Assembly (NCBI GenBank): GCA_037176885.1
Contig: JAWWNJ010000166.1
Span: forward strand, 450,745-514,744
Length of the DNA: 64,000 bases
Direction of reading: 5' to 3'
Source: Favolaschia claudopus
Taxonomy: Eukaryota > Basidiomycota > Agaricomycetes > Agaricales > Mycenaceae
Position numbers and translations under genes: made by a program. This document shows, piece by piece, positions 1 through 14,982 of this stretch; the first letter of the stretch is position 1; every line of letters starts with the position of its first letter. The notes under the pieces were generated by a model. It ran no database searches. It was not told where the DNA came from and worked only from the letters and a program-made list of their open reading frames with translations.

Positions 1-2833
<2,833 letters not shown>

Positions 2834-3261
2834 GATTGTTTCCCTAATGTGTCGACGTCGTAGTGTACGATATTTGTACCGCAGTGATCCAGTTAGCATT
2901 GTACTTGTTTTCGGGGAGACGGCTCCAGATATTATGAGGTAGCTAGCGTAGATCGCTATCAGGACTACAGATGTTAGCAGGGGTATGTATGTATGGGACA
3001 GGTATGTGTGTATGTAGTAGGTACAGGGAAATTCGAATGACGAAAGCAAAATAAACCAGAGATATGATCGATATATGGAGAAGAGTGAGCGACGGGGGCA
3101 AATGTAAACGCACGGATAAGTACAAGGGGGTCATGGTCATGTCTACAAAGCATCTTGCGTAACGGAATGAATGTGTGTTCATGACGCGCGGTGGTGGTGT
3201 ATCTATCCCACTTCGTCGTCGTAATTTTCGTGATTTAAAAGTCTGATCGAAACCAAATTAG
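2834..3261. other. convergent intergenic region with GT/AT-rich simple sequence
   Basis: 3' region between the convergent alpha-glucosidase gene and the minus-strand gene ending at 3262. A purine/GT-rich stretch with repeated GTATG words lies at about 2980-3030. No gene seen. Confidence 0.5.
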
Positions 3262-6200
3262 TCAAGAATCTCTGGAAAAAAGGAACAAGGTCAACGCACC
3301 ATTCAACAGCTGCGTGGACGACGTCGAATATCGTAGCGACAGCTCATCGGACTGAAGCTGCTCTGACGCTCCAAGGTGCAGCGTTCCTCCAGCTCGGTCA
3401 CTCCGCTGCAGAAGATCATCCCATCGATCAGCCTTTTCCTTTTCTGTCAGCGCCTGCGACGTCTTCTCCGACATATCGCGGAAGGTCAGCGGCTCTGAGC
3501 GAGGTAACGATGCGGATCGCTGCTGCTGCCGTTTCTGTCGCGCGGTGGAATGTGAGGAGGAAGAGGGGACTGATACGCTACTCGTCCTGGGGAGAGGATG
3601 GCTCGTAGATTGGTCCCGGAGAACTGACTGACGATGCGGAGGGGAGGGCTCGAGGGATGAAAGCACGCTGGTGACGGCGCGTGTGCTCGACTTGTCTGCT
3701 GTTCCGCGCGACGGCCTGCGCGACGCGAATGCATTGACTGGCGCCACCGTTGAGAACTCTGGTATACTGGGTGTATCACTCATCCGACGATTCGCTTTCC
3801 TTTCGCTCAGCGACGAGTTGGGCATGGGAAGCCGGCGTGGGGGGTGAGGCAGCGACGGAGGAAGCTCGTCAGCTGGTGTACGAACGATGGCCCAGTCGTC
3901 ACGGTCTATTGGACGCAGAGTATTGGGTTGGGCGCCGAAGAACGCCAGGGGCTTGAGCGATGGCTTTTTCTCGTCGAGAGAACCTGACTGAAACTCGAGG
4001 TCAAGTTTATACAGGTCTTTTGGAGGGACGATGTGTTTTCCGATGATGCTGTTGGACGGAATGCCAGGTACGGGAGGGGCCGTATCGTCCGCAAGGGAGG
4101 AAGTCGAAGAACGCGCAGAGCTGGTGGTTTTGTGGAAGAACTTTGAAGAAGCGACGTCGGATGACGAAACGGGAGACGAAGAGCGAGTAGTGGTGCTTAC
4201 TCTCGAAGGCTGAGCGCCGGGAATTGGGGGAGGCATGGGCAACGCACGCGCTGAAGGGCGGGGGATACTAGTGGGATGCGAGCCACTGATTGACGCCCGA
4301 GATTGCATAAACCGAGAGATTGCACTGGTGTCTTCGCGAGAGTGGCCGTCGGAAGACATGGCGCTCCGAGCTTCCAACGAGACATCCTTGGGGAGCTGCG
4401 GCACGGGTGGGACGGGCGGCAGCGGTGGGATAGGCGGCAATGAACGTGGATTGCCCCGGTCGTACTTCTCCTTCAGACCTCCGGTGCTGATACGTTTCAT
4501 CAGCTTCCATATCTTGCTGCCGCCGCCCATGGCAGGCTCCGACCGTCGGGATCTTGGCTCATTTGCGAGAAGTTCGCCACCGTGATCATACGAAGCCAAG
4601 GGAGATTTGACCAACGGCGCCGGATCGAATTCCCGAGTCGGGCTATGATCGTCGCCCGTCGCGCGACTCCCACTGCGCGTACTCTTTTTCACGCGATCTG
4701 ACTGCGACGCTGTCCGCCCCCGTGCCTCGTCTTCAGACCCTTCCCGCTTCCGCACCCACCGCTCGCTAACCTTCCGCGTCAAAGTACGCCCGACACTTGA
4801 AGAACTTGAATCCTTCTTCATACTCCGTGGCCGTGATCCACCTTCAAGACCAGAGTACGCAGTGGCCGAGATGAATGAGCCCCCGCCGTCGAACGAATCA
4901 TCGGGTCCACCAACCGCCACCACGCGACCCGACGTTGATCCAAAGACGGTGTAATACGGCGTAATAGGCGACGAAGGTTGCTGGGTTAGAGTCGTGACAA
5001 GGTCGCCGTGCCCGCTGTCGCTCGCATGACGACTGAAGGATCCCGAGGCGGGTGACGGTAGAGGCGACGAGTAAGGACTATTGTTGTCAAGACCCCGCTT
5101 GTACGCTTGGGCTACTGCGCCGGCGGGTGTGAGGTTACCGCTACCGCTACCGCTGCCGGGGCTCCCTCGCGGGCTAGGTAGACCGCCGAAGGTGGGGATA
5201 GGGTCGAGGGAGAGATCGAGATTGAGCATCGGTGGGGCAGTACGTGCGACGACGATGGGTGTTACCGCAGCAGGGGTTGGGGAAGAAACTCGGGGTGCAG
5301 GGCGGGATGCACTCGGCTTTCGCCTGAGGACATTCTTCTGACGCTTCTCCTTCTTTTCTTTCTCGTCGGTACCGCTATGAGGCGCGATGAACGACAGAGC
5401 AGCCGCTCGATCCCTTTTCTCTTGCTCGCGATGCACAGACTTTTCCTCCTTCTCTTTCTGCCGCACTGCTGCTCCATCCTCACTCCGCCTTCCCTCGACA
5501 TGATCTACACGGTTGCCGAACGCATCGTACCGTTTCTTTCGCAAATGTGTCCCCTCCGTACCAGAGCTCTCACCGCCCGAAGACTCCGCCCTTGCGCGTG
5601 ACGACGAGGAGAGAGACGCAGGCTTGGCCAGCAATCGCTTCACATCCAGAGCCAGCTCCGACGCTCGCAACGATCCTTCCCGCATGAGATGCGCGCCTTC
5701 GGACACTGCGCGCAAGGACCCGTCGCGCACGAGGTATGCCCCACGGCTGCTACCACTCTGGGATGGTCGCCGTTCCGGCGGCGTCTGGTGAGAGGGAGGC
5801 GACGAGGAAGTAGAGGCAGTCTGCTCCGGCGTCCGTGGGTGAGACGACGATGAAGGTTGCGATACCGTGCGTGGAGACGGACGGTAGGCGCTCTGACCAC
5901 CGTACTGAGCAGGAGGTGAATGGGACTGTACATGTATCGGCGGAGATCCAGGCGCTCGAGTCGCAGCGTTGGCAAGGAGGGATTGGGGTTGGGAAGCAAG
6001 AGGGTCAGACATCTCCCTTGCCCTGGTCTGAATCGCCAATGGGATGTGCGCATTCGACTGGATGGCAGGCATGATCGTCGAGGAAGAGGAAGGTGAAGGC
6101 CGCGGGAGAGGAAGTGATATTGACCTGGCCACTGTAGCGTCTGCGGAAGAAGCCTTGGCACCGGGTGCTAAGCCGCTCGAATGTCCGTGTGCGGAACCGC

Positions 6201-7307
6201 TGGGCCCGGCAGATGACTGGACGCCGGTTGCCGAGCTGGAAGGAGGTAGTGAAGACGCGTGGATATGCGACGTTGGGGCTTGAGATGGAGCAGCGGAGGT
6301 CAGACCCGGGGCGCTGCTGAGAGTCGGAAGAGCGAACACACCGTCATTGGGGAATGGCAAACGCTCTCGACTCCGGGAGACTGGAAAAAAGTCCTGCTTA
6401 GTATCCGATGACTCCATTTGAGAATGGGAAGAAGAGCTGAAAGTCGAGGACGTGGTCCAGGGTGGACGACGAAGAGGAACGGGGAAAGAGCGGGCGCCGA
6501 GGCGATGTCTTAGCCCTCGACAATGAAACGGATAAACAGAATACCCGGGAAAACTGGGTTTGAGACTCTCGAAAGAAAATCTCCGAGTTGGAAAACGGCG
6601 TGAACGGGGTCGTAGAAGTAGAAAAGAGACGAAAACTCTCAATAGGCAGTCCACATTTTCAATGCGACAATTGATCGCGAAAACCCTGGGGTGATCGCGG
6701 CCGAGGACGAAACACGTGGAAGGCGGGAACCGGGGGGCCGGGCCCGGGGATCCGAGCACTGCGACACGTAGCATCTACTTCCGCTGCCGCCAAGGGTAAC
6801 GATGACCACCGGTGACAGCGCAAGAGGAGCCGGCCAATGACGAGCAGGAGGTGCGAAGGAATCGGACGACATGGAAGGGAAGAAACTCCGAGAGAAAGAA
6901 GGAAAGAAAGCAGCAAACGCACCATTGGTATCCTGGACATTTTTCGCGACACTCTGGGCATCCGTGTCCTTCCCCTTCTCTCCATCCTTCTCTCCCCGAC
7001 TCTGCGAACGTGCAGGCGACTTCGGTGGTGGCGGCGACTGGGGCGGGCGTCCATTCGTGTATACATGTCCGTTAGCGCTCCCGTTGCCGCTTCCATTGAT
7101 TCCACCAGCACTTGATTCCCCGGCGTATGCTGGAGCTGGATGCGCTGAGCCTGGGCCAAACGTCAGCGAGCGCATTCGTTGGAAGTTGCGATAGGGGAGA
7201 AATGGAGATGGCGGCGGCGTAGGAGTATGCGAAAGGGCAAGCGAATAAGTGGAGGAACGAGGAGAAGCGGGTGCGGGGAGCGGGACGAGCGGGGAAGAGA
7301 GCATCAT
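3262..7307 (-). CDS. large intrinsically disordered Ser/Pro-rich protein, function unknown
   Basis: I do not recognise a domain. The main exon is a very long open frame (6380 down to 3262, about 1,040 residues). A probable first exon runs from the ATG at 7307 to 6923. A phase-1 intron 6922-6381 (donor GTGCGT, acceptor preceded by a T-rich tract) joins them in frame, but 542 nt is long for this genome, so the 5' structure is uncertain. The protein is mostly Ser, Pro and Arg. It holds a polyproline block (PPIPPLPPVPPVPQLP) that could bind SH3 or EVH1 domains or profilin. Basic patches such as KIWKLMKRIS and RKVSERWVRKREG look like short helices. A more acidic, less repetitive segment (KHIVPPKDLYKLDLEF) could be an interaction motif. 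A scaffold or polarity/signalling role is conceivable but not shown. Confidence 0.6.
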
Positions 7308-7713
7308 GGTGTTATCGTAGTATAATAGCAGTGAGTAGTAGTAGGTAGGAGCGTGTAAAAGTGAATTAAGCAGGACAAGAAGAGGTATTAAAAAGCGCAG
7401 CAGCAGCAGCAATCAAGGATTGGAGCCAAGAAAAGAAACCCAGAAAGAAACGAAGGGAACGCAAATGGTGGAGTGTGGAGTCGGGGGAGCGAAGGTGGGC
7501 AGACAGGGGCGGGATTGAGTATACAGTCGTCGGTACCGAGCGACAGCGAAGGAGCAAGAAAGAAGAGAAGGAAGGAATTAAGGAGGGATGGAGGGAGGGA
7601 GGAGATGCGGGAGGAGATGCAAGATACTTTTAGTAAAGGGGGAAGGAGAAAGTGTAGGCTGAGATCGAATCATCATCATGATGACCGCCCGTCAAAACCG
7701 ACAACCACAGCAA
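7308..7713. other. intergenic region between two minus-strand disordered-protein genes
   Basis: On the minus strand this is the promoter/5' UTR of the gene starting at 7307. It is C/T-rich on that strand. No gene supported. Confidence 0.4.
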
Positions 7714-10700
7714 CTATGCAGCAATGCAAATACATAACATACAGCAGCACGCATGAAATGGATGCAGTGTCGCGGCGTATGGAAATAAAAATAAAGACAA
7801 AAGGAAAACGCGACGAGGACAGCAACAGGACATGGAGACAGAAACCACCGATCTGGGTGCGCCGACTGTATATATAACGTCGAGGGTGTCACCAGCGATC
7901 ATCATACAGGAGTGAATGGCGTGGCATGATGAGCAGACAATGCCGTCAAGCACACAGACCACCGACCACCAAGATCTCTGTCTCGCGCGTGGTTTAGGGG
8001 GAGACGCTGCCGCAGGTGCGTGGGGGAGGTGATTTTGGTCGTGGGAGGGAGAGAGATATATCGTAGTGATGCAGGGAAGAAACGGCCATAATGAATGAGA
8101 GAAACCCGGAAGGGTGTGATGGAAGAGATGTAGTATCAACGGGAAAAGATGGAATAGTGTGAATTGTATGATCAGGGAGAGGTCGAGGTGCAGCCAGAGA
8201 CAAGGAAAGGTAGAGAGGGAGGGAAGAAAAAGAGGCGAAAAGAACGAGAACGAGAACTCACCTTTCTCCCCCAAGACAGATACAGCATCCTTATCCTTCT
8301 CCTCGCCCCCATCCTTCTCACTTCTCGGGCGACTCCTACTCCTACTCCGCCTCGGTGGCGGCGGCGGCGGTGTATGCGGTACAGACCTCGAACTTGGCGG
8401 AGGCGTAGGCGGGACTGACGTCGATGTCGGTGTCGTAGGCGCAGAGGTCGAGCCTACAATTCAAAAGACTCAATTAGCTCACGAATGAAAAAGAATCAAT
8501 CCACTCGAACGACTAACCTTTCCTCCCACCTTCCTTCACCGTCTCGGCCAAAGCCAAAGGCAACGGCGGCCCCCTAAACCTCTCCCTCCCATCCCTGCCC
8601 GGACTATCCACCCACCCACTCTCCCCGGCCCCAATCCCCATCCCCGCAGCAACAAAACTCCCATGTTCCTCACTACTCGGCGTCGACACCCCACCATGCC
8701 CTTCACTATTCCCCGTCGGCGTCGCCGCCCCCGTAGTCCTCTCCCGCCCCCTCCGAATCGCCTCCCTCGCGCTCGCAAACGCCTGCACATGTGCAAGCGG
8801 GCTCGCGCCGCCGCTCCCTCCTCCGCCTGCACCTAGCCCCTCACCGTGTCCATGCGAGGAGGACGAATGTCCAAGAGAAGACCCCGAGGGCGACGAAGGC
8901 GAATACCCCCCGCCCCCGCCGACTCCCACCACGGAAGCTGCGATGCGCCGCAAGGCACCGACAGACGGGGACGCCGCGCGCGAGGAGGGCCGGGTGGGCG
9001 GGGGCGTTAGCTTATCTTGTGTCTGCATCCTTTCGTAACTGCCGTTGCTGTTGTTGTACGCGGAGGGGCGGGTTACATGTCCATGGCCCGAAGAGGACGA
9101 CGGCGAGGACGCGTACCGCCCATGCGCAGACGCGCTCGGCGTCCCAGATGTGGGCGTCCCGTCTCCTGGTCTAGCCGTGCGAGGCGAAGCGGAAGCTTCG
9201 TCATGCTGCAAATCGCGCGTATTGATGTGCGGAAGCTTCGATAAGGGATGGGACGTGGAAGTCGGGATCGGGATGGGCGGGGTATTTGTGGTGATGCTCG
9301 TAGAGGCAGGAAAGCTGGTACCGGGGCTCGCGGGAGAAGGAGGATTCGTAATAGCATTCGTCGATGGTAAGGGAATCGCCGACGAGCTTTTAGTCTTCCT
9401 GGACGAAGGCGTGGCAGATGGAGAAATAGACGTAGACGTAGGAGCTTTCTTCGGCGTTGAGGCAGACGAGGCCGATGCTGCAGCCGAGGCTGAAGGTGAA
9501 GAAGATGAAGAAAGAGAGATAGCAGTCGGCACGGGCTTCCGCCGTGGTGCCAGAGGTGTCGTAGTTGTCGTGGCTGGTGTCGTGGTGCTGGGGACTCTGT
9601 TGGCGACGGTTAGTATGATGTCAACGAGGTAAGGAGAGTGGAGAAGAAGAAAGACAAGCGAGGTCGATAGAATCGAAAGCATGATATCGTGACGAAAAAG
9701 ATATCAAGCGAGTCGAAAGAAAGTGTATGTATAGGAAAGTAGGTGGCGACGAGCTGGTGTAGGTAGCAAAAAAGGAGTCGTAAAACAAGCCCTCGTCGAG
9801 AATGAGAAAGAAAAACAAAGCAAAAGAGAATGAAACGAAAATGCAAGTAAAACGAGCGCGAAGAAAAGAAACCTGCGTACCTCGCCCTAACCTTTTCCTT
9901 CTCTTTATCCTTCCCAGTCGCTCCCTTCCCTGACACCTCCTTCTCCTTCCCAGCCGCTCCCTTATCCTTGAACCCCGGCGACGAAGGCGACGTCGACCCC
10001 GTGCCCGTCCCGTTTAGCATCGCTCTGTCATTGAATCAGTCAAGGTCCAGACGCAGCAAGAAAGGGCAGAAAATTCAGAAGAAGACATGGATAAGAGCAA
10101 GAGGGAAAGATCCAGCGGGTTTGACGTGTAATAAGAGAAAGAAAAAAAAACATCATGACGAGAAACTACTCACCTCCCCCCAGCCCGCCCAACACTCGAC
10201 GCGGTGGGACTCGCATACCCCGCACTCCCACTGGTGCTCCGCAAACTACTATTCGAGCTGACCTTCCGCGGCCGCGGGGCCGGCGTCAACGAGGTCGAAA
10301 AGCTCGAAGTGGCATTGCTTGTTGGGGGCGGCTCGTCTTCCTCGCAGACCGGCGCAGGAGACCTCGCCGACGTGGATGCAGTACGTGAGGCCGAGGAGGT
10401 CATCGAGGTCGTGCGCATCCTAGCGGATGTAGACGTGGATGCGGCCACAGATACCCGCGAAGTAGCTGACGTGGTCCTCGTCCTCGGCGACGTTGACGCC
10501 CCCGACGCAGCAGACGCTGCGGAACTCGTCGAGATCGTCCGTGACCGAGGGACGCTCAGACTCGAGCTCGAAGCGGTGGAGGTGAGGCTTGGTCTTGTTG
10601 ACGCCGAGGTGGGTGAAGATTTGTCTTTCAAAGAGGGAGGCGAGGTAGATGTGGACGGTGAGGGTATCTTCGACTGCGCGGATGACGTAGCGCGGGAGGC

Positions 10701-11273
10701 CGCCGCCGAAGACGAGCTCGTGGATATCGTACGTGACCTCGGCGGGCTGGAGGCCAGATACGGCAGAGACGAGGTAGATGCAGTGGAGGAGAGGCGGGTG
10801 CGCGGGGATGTTGGCGGTGAGGAAGGTGAGGAGGTCGAAGTCGATGAAGATGTCGTGATTGGCGCCGGGGGAGGAAGTTTCGACGACGTACTAACGCTCG
10901 TGCTCGTCGGTGTTTTCGCTTTGCTGGAAGACGAAGCTTTGGCTGAAGAAGACGTAGACACTGAGGACGAGGTCACCGTCCTCGACGATGACGCCGCCGC
11001 ATCCACCATCTTCGCTACGATGCCGTTTTTGGGGTATGCTGGCGTAGCTGACGAGGAAACTGTCCGCGTTTTCGACGTCGGCCCCGCAGTCGTGCTCGTC
11101 GTGCGCACCCTTGACCCCGACCCCGCCGCAGTGCCATTGACAGCAGAAGCGCTCCGCGAAGACGCTGTCGCCGTTGCCCCGCCTAAACTCGACCCCCTCG
11201 CATTGGGTATAATCGCACCCGGTGGTGGCCGCAACGACGAGCGCGGCGGTGGCGGCTCAGGCGCAGGAGGCAT
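7714..11273 (-). CDS. Ser/Thr-rich disordered protein with repeated Arg-x-Arg-Thr-x-Ser motifs
   Basis: Five exons join cleanly in frame: 11273-10174, 10024-9881, 9596-8518, 8453-8262 and 8006-7714. The introns between them are canonical. The last intron (8261-8007, 255 nt) is a multiple of three and has no in-frame stop, so it could be retained. The true C-terminus is therefore uncertain; the Cys-rich final stretch may be UTR. The protein (about 900 residues) is almost entirely Ser, Thr, Pro, Ala and Arg. In exon 1 the motif R-x-R-T-[IT]-S-x-[ST]-S recurs at quasi-regular spacing, resembling arrays of basophilic-kinase phosphosites. Exon 2 is Lys/Glu-rich (KEKE type). Exon 4 is proline-rich followed by an SR-like tract. 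No catalytic domain is visible. I cannot assign a function; cytoskeletal or cortical phospho-scaffold is a guess. Confidence 0.6.
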
Positions 11274-11863
11274 CTTCTCTCTCTATTCTCCCGCTTGTCG
11301 TGGCGAAAAGGAAAGGGCAAGCGGGCAGTTACGGCGCTCGCTACCAATAGCAATAACGAAACAAAACAGAATTAAATTTGATAGTCGTCCCTAAAGTTGG
11401 CCGTTGGCTTGCTTCTTTGCTTCCTTCTATGTCTGGGTGCCTTCCGTGCACTCCTTCCAAGACCCCTTGCCAACGAGCTAGCCAGCCAGGAACGGTGCAC
11501 CCCAAGTCTGAATGTACCGCCGCGACCCCGATTGAAGTGTGGGTGCAAGGTGGGTGTGGGTTATCAATAAGCGCCAGAGGTTAAAGAGCCAAGCTGGTCC
11601 CCGGATGTTGGGCAAAGTCGTCAAGAAAGCCTAGTACGCCGACCCTTCAATCCACCGCAAGCACCCCACGAAGCGTCTAACTTTAAGCAGCAAGAAGACG
11701 AATGAAAAGCACGAAAACCAGGTGTGCGGTCGGCATCATTTTCTTGACACTCGTTACGTAGCACTTTGATCGGTCGAAACCCCTAAATTGAATCCGCTCC
11801 CACGTTATAGTGCTTTCTTCCCATAAGCGGAGACCTTGAACTTCGAAAATTCGCAAGTCAGGT
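11274..11863. other. intergenic region
   Basis: Promoter side of the minus-strand gene starting at 11273, then ordinary unique-looking sequence. No gene seen. Confidence 0.4.
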
Positions 11864-12656
11864 CACAGCCGCGTTTCCTCAATTTATCGGGCCGACAAGT
11901 TAATTGTTAAGCTCTAAGTTTCTCATTTGGAATATGCGTCCCAAAAATCAGCTAAGATACAATTGATTTATCGTCGTCAAAAATGGAACTAGATAATATA
12001 ACTTCTTGTCCCCTATCCAAGTCCAATAAATTTATTGTATCCTAATAGCTTTCAGGAGCAAATGAACCATACACAATTTATAGAGTACAAGGCCCAGATA
12101 AATGAGACAGTAAAGGTTAGATTCAGTGTCCCCAAAAATGCTTCAAAATATGTGGAGTTTCGTACGTACATGAAACTTGAAGTTTTTATACTCGTTTATC
12201 AGCCGAGGAAATCAGACCGAAAACTTGGAGTTTCAGATGGCAGTAAATGTATCTGCCAGAGCCAGCAGATACATTTAATGTTGCGAGAAATCCTAAGTTT
12301 TTAGTCCAACTTATCTGGCACTCAAATGAGTCCAGAAATTTCAAGTTTCTTATACACAGAAACCCCACATATCTTGAAGCATTTCTGGGGACTCTAAAGC
12401 TGAAATTTACTGTCTCAATTATCTGGGACTTTTCCTCCGTGAATCGTCTCTGATTGATTTGCTCAGGAAACATGTCAGGATACAACCGGTTTATTGGGCT
12501 TAGATACATGGCAAGAAGTTATATGATCTAGTTATATTTCTAGCGCCCAGAAATCAAATGTATTTGAACTAATTTCTGGGACCCATATTCCAACTGAGAA
12601 ACTTAGAACTTAACAATTAACTTGTCGGCCCCAGAAATTGAGGAAACAGGGCTGTG
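11864..12656. repeat. long imperfect palindrome (foldback element), arms about 395 bp
   Basis: The left arm read forwards and the right arm read in reverse complement align over their whole length. The outer ends are cacagcc (11864-11870) and ggctgtg (12650-12656). Both arms have the shared block gacaagttaattgttaag just inside. The inner stem is aaatgtatctgc (12245-12256) against gcagatacattt (12265-12276), with an 8-base loop. Short open frames on the two strands give visibly related peptides for the same reason. Several positions read AAAAAT in the left arm where the right arm has AGAAAT. A GGTC tetramer lies at both outer edges and might be a target-site duplication. Likely a non-autonomous foldback/MITE-like element or an inverted duplication. 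Confidence 0.8.
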
Positions 12657-14982
12657 GGTCGAGGGTGTAAAGAGGAAGCCGGGGATAGCAGACCAAATAA
12701 ATAAAGCGGGTAAGGCCGACGAGCGGCAGAGCCCGCTACCCGATCTCGATAAACCCACATTTGAAAGAAAAAAATCGCCTTTATATGTGTGGTAGCGTGG
12801 TAGACAACATCTGGAAACACATTTTCACAAAATAGAGACTCGATGTCTGTACTAGACTCTCACAGACAAGCAGACGGTTGTAGACAAAGCACAGACCGAG
12901 ACGCAGGCGACAGACCACTGCAGACAATGGGTTAAGCGATAGACACTGGTCTCCGCATGGCGCACTTGCCGTCACCACTTGATGCGACATCGGCAAGCTA
13001 TTATATCCGTCCGCCTCGGTCTTTCCCTCACAAAATTTTCTCCAAGTCCCTTGCCGACGTATGAATTGGCTGGCAGTATAAAAGGGTGTCGCACCTTGCT
13101 GCCATTCCCTGCTCTTCCCCCCTCCCGTTTTCATCTCAACTCATAGCTGCTTCTTGGTTGGCAATTTCTTCATTGGCAGAATCACTGTGTCACTTCCTCT
13201 ACGAGTCCTCTACTAGTACGTGACTCTGGTATGTGTCCCGCCATCCAACTTTACCCTCGCTGACACTAATTCCCTTCAGAAACTCATCGGATTCATCGTC
13301 GAGCCAACTCCGCAGCTCATTGCGCGCACCCGGCACTTCCTGTTATCTTATAATTCCGTATTTCTTTATGTACCGCACACATGTATACCCCGTACTCTCT
13401 CAATGACGTGGGATTAGGCCTCTTCGAGGCGGGAGCTGAACCTTTAGGTCCTCTTTAGCTCAACTTTAGTTTCGTTTTCTCAAATCATATTGCTGTTGAT
13501 CTTCAAAGAAGTATCTCAAGTCCTGATCTAAGTGAAATCGTTTCGCAGACTCACAGTCTGAGTCCCACCAAAACGAGACTTGGTGAAAAGACCCCGCTGC
13601 CGCCGACTGGGGGGGATTGCCGAAATGGCAGTTTGATCCCTCCTCCCGGCGGCATATCGGCCTAAGCTGATCTAACTTGATCTGAATGACCATGGGCTCA
13701 ATTCCCACCAGGGAAAGATAGCTGTCCATCGCGTCTGCTACATAACTGTGAGCAGTCGGGACCTGCAGAGCAGAGCCTTCACTGTGTGCTTTGTTTTTGC
13801 TTTTACTTGAACCAATTTCTTCGGATCATGGGGAAATATGCGAGAGCCCAATCTTGAATTGAACATGAAGGCTTGAGGTAGAGAAGTTTCAATTCCTTGC
13901 GAAGTTCACAACAGTTGAAGAGGAAAAAATCAGAGGACAATACCTAGTCTTCGAGCCGGTTCCGGGACTGTTGGTGCGCTTGAGATTGATCTTGCCAGTG
14001 ATTCCTTGGGCTTCCACTGGTAAGCTCTTTTATGAATAATTCACCTTGATGTATGGTGTGAAGGCATGATGAATAATAGGCCCAACTGTATTTACAAAAG
14101 CTCAGAATCTCAGACATGAATGATAAAACCTAGCCTGAGAACAGCCGGCGCTCGGCAGCCCGGCAAGAGCTGGGGTTGCTCTATTTGGCAAAGTCAAACA
14201 AACAGAAGTTGCCAAACAAGACCGGGCTCACCGTTAAGATGATCCAAAAAGATGAGAGGTATCTAGAGTAAAAAGACGACTACAGAATTTCGGACGGAAT
14301 TCTTGGGATGACAAATATGTAATGACAAAATATGACCAAATCGGATTACGAAAAGTGGGCCAAATCGAACGTCTCTCCACCTGTAAGTAGCCGAACCTAA
14401 AGGTTCAGCAATTATATATATTTTTTCACCATTACTTTCGTCGCGCCCCATTACAATCCGAAGGAAATTTTAGGCAACAAGACCGACGGAACAACGAGAA
14501 TACGATATCTTGATTGACCGGATGCAAATTACGAGACGGTCTTCTACGCGGGTCTATGTGTCTGTTGGCTAATTTTTCTCTATCAGCTAATTTATGTCTA
14601 TCGTTCTGCAAGTGTCTGCCATAGAAACGGCGTGTCTGCCCCACTCTAGCACAGACAGGGGCCTTTCTGTGGGTCTGCGGTGTCTGTGGTGTCTGCCGCA
14701 GACCACTGCAGACATCTGTCATTTTCCAGATGAAGTCCCCCATTTTATAGCGCGTGGTAGCGGCCCGCATAGTTTTGATAGCCGTGATATCTCTGACAGC
14801 TGTCAATGGAGGATCTGGTAGCAGTCCATAGAGGCGATAAGTATCTGCAAACTATGAACGCTATTAGACCTACTCTCGATACCGGAACGCCTGATAGAAA
14901 CCTTTCCCTCAGCTTTAGGTTCATTACAGCGAATAAATAGTACTAATATTCAAATATATCTGCAAATACATCCGCTATCCGA
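12657..14982. other. non-coding region with two clusters of GCAGAC/GTCTGC words
   Basis: No supported gene. At 12840-12960 the plus strand carries many AGACA/GCAGAC words. At 14540-14720 the same words occur mainly as GTCTGC, so on the other strand. The 14-mer gctgaacctttagg at 13434-13447 recurs inverted at 14396-14409, and catctggaaa occurs beside both clusters. This suggests two old copies of one repeat in opposite orientation. A TATA-like tataaaag sits at 13077-13084 with a pyrimidine-rich stretch downstream, but no open frame follows it. Confidence 0.45.

Noticed and set aside
3290..3320. Tiny final intron in the disordered-protein gene (GTGCGT...CCAG)
   Set aside because: Only about 28 nt, too short for a spliceosomal intron here, and the frame is open without it.
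10204..11394. 396-codon plus-strand open frame
   Set aside because: Antisense shadow of the Ser/Thr/Arg-rich minus-strand exon; acidic Val/Glu/Asp composition is what the complement of such codons gives.
12781..13450. Possible solo LTR (TATA-like box, CT-rich stretch, GCAGAC cluster)
   Set aside because: No TG...CA ends with target-site duplication and no internal retroelement genes could be found.
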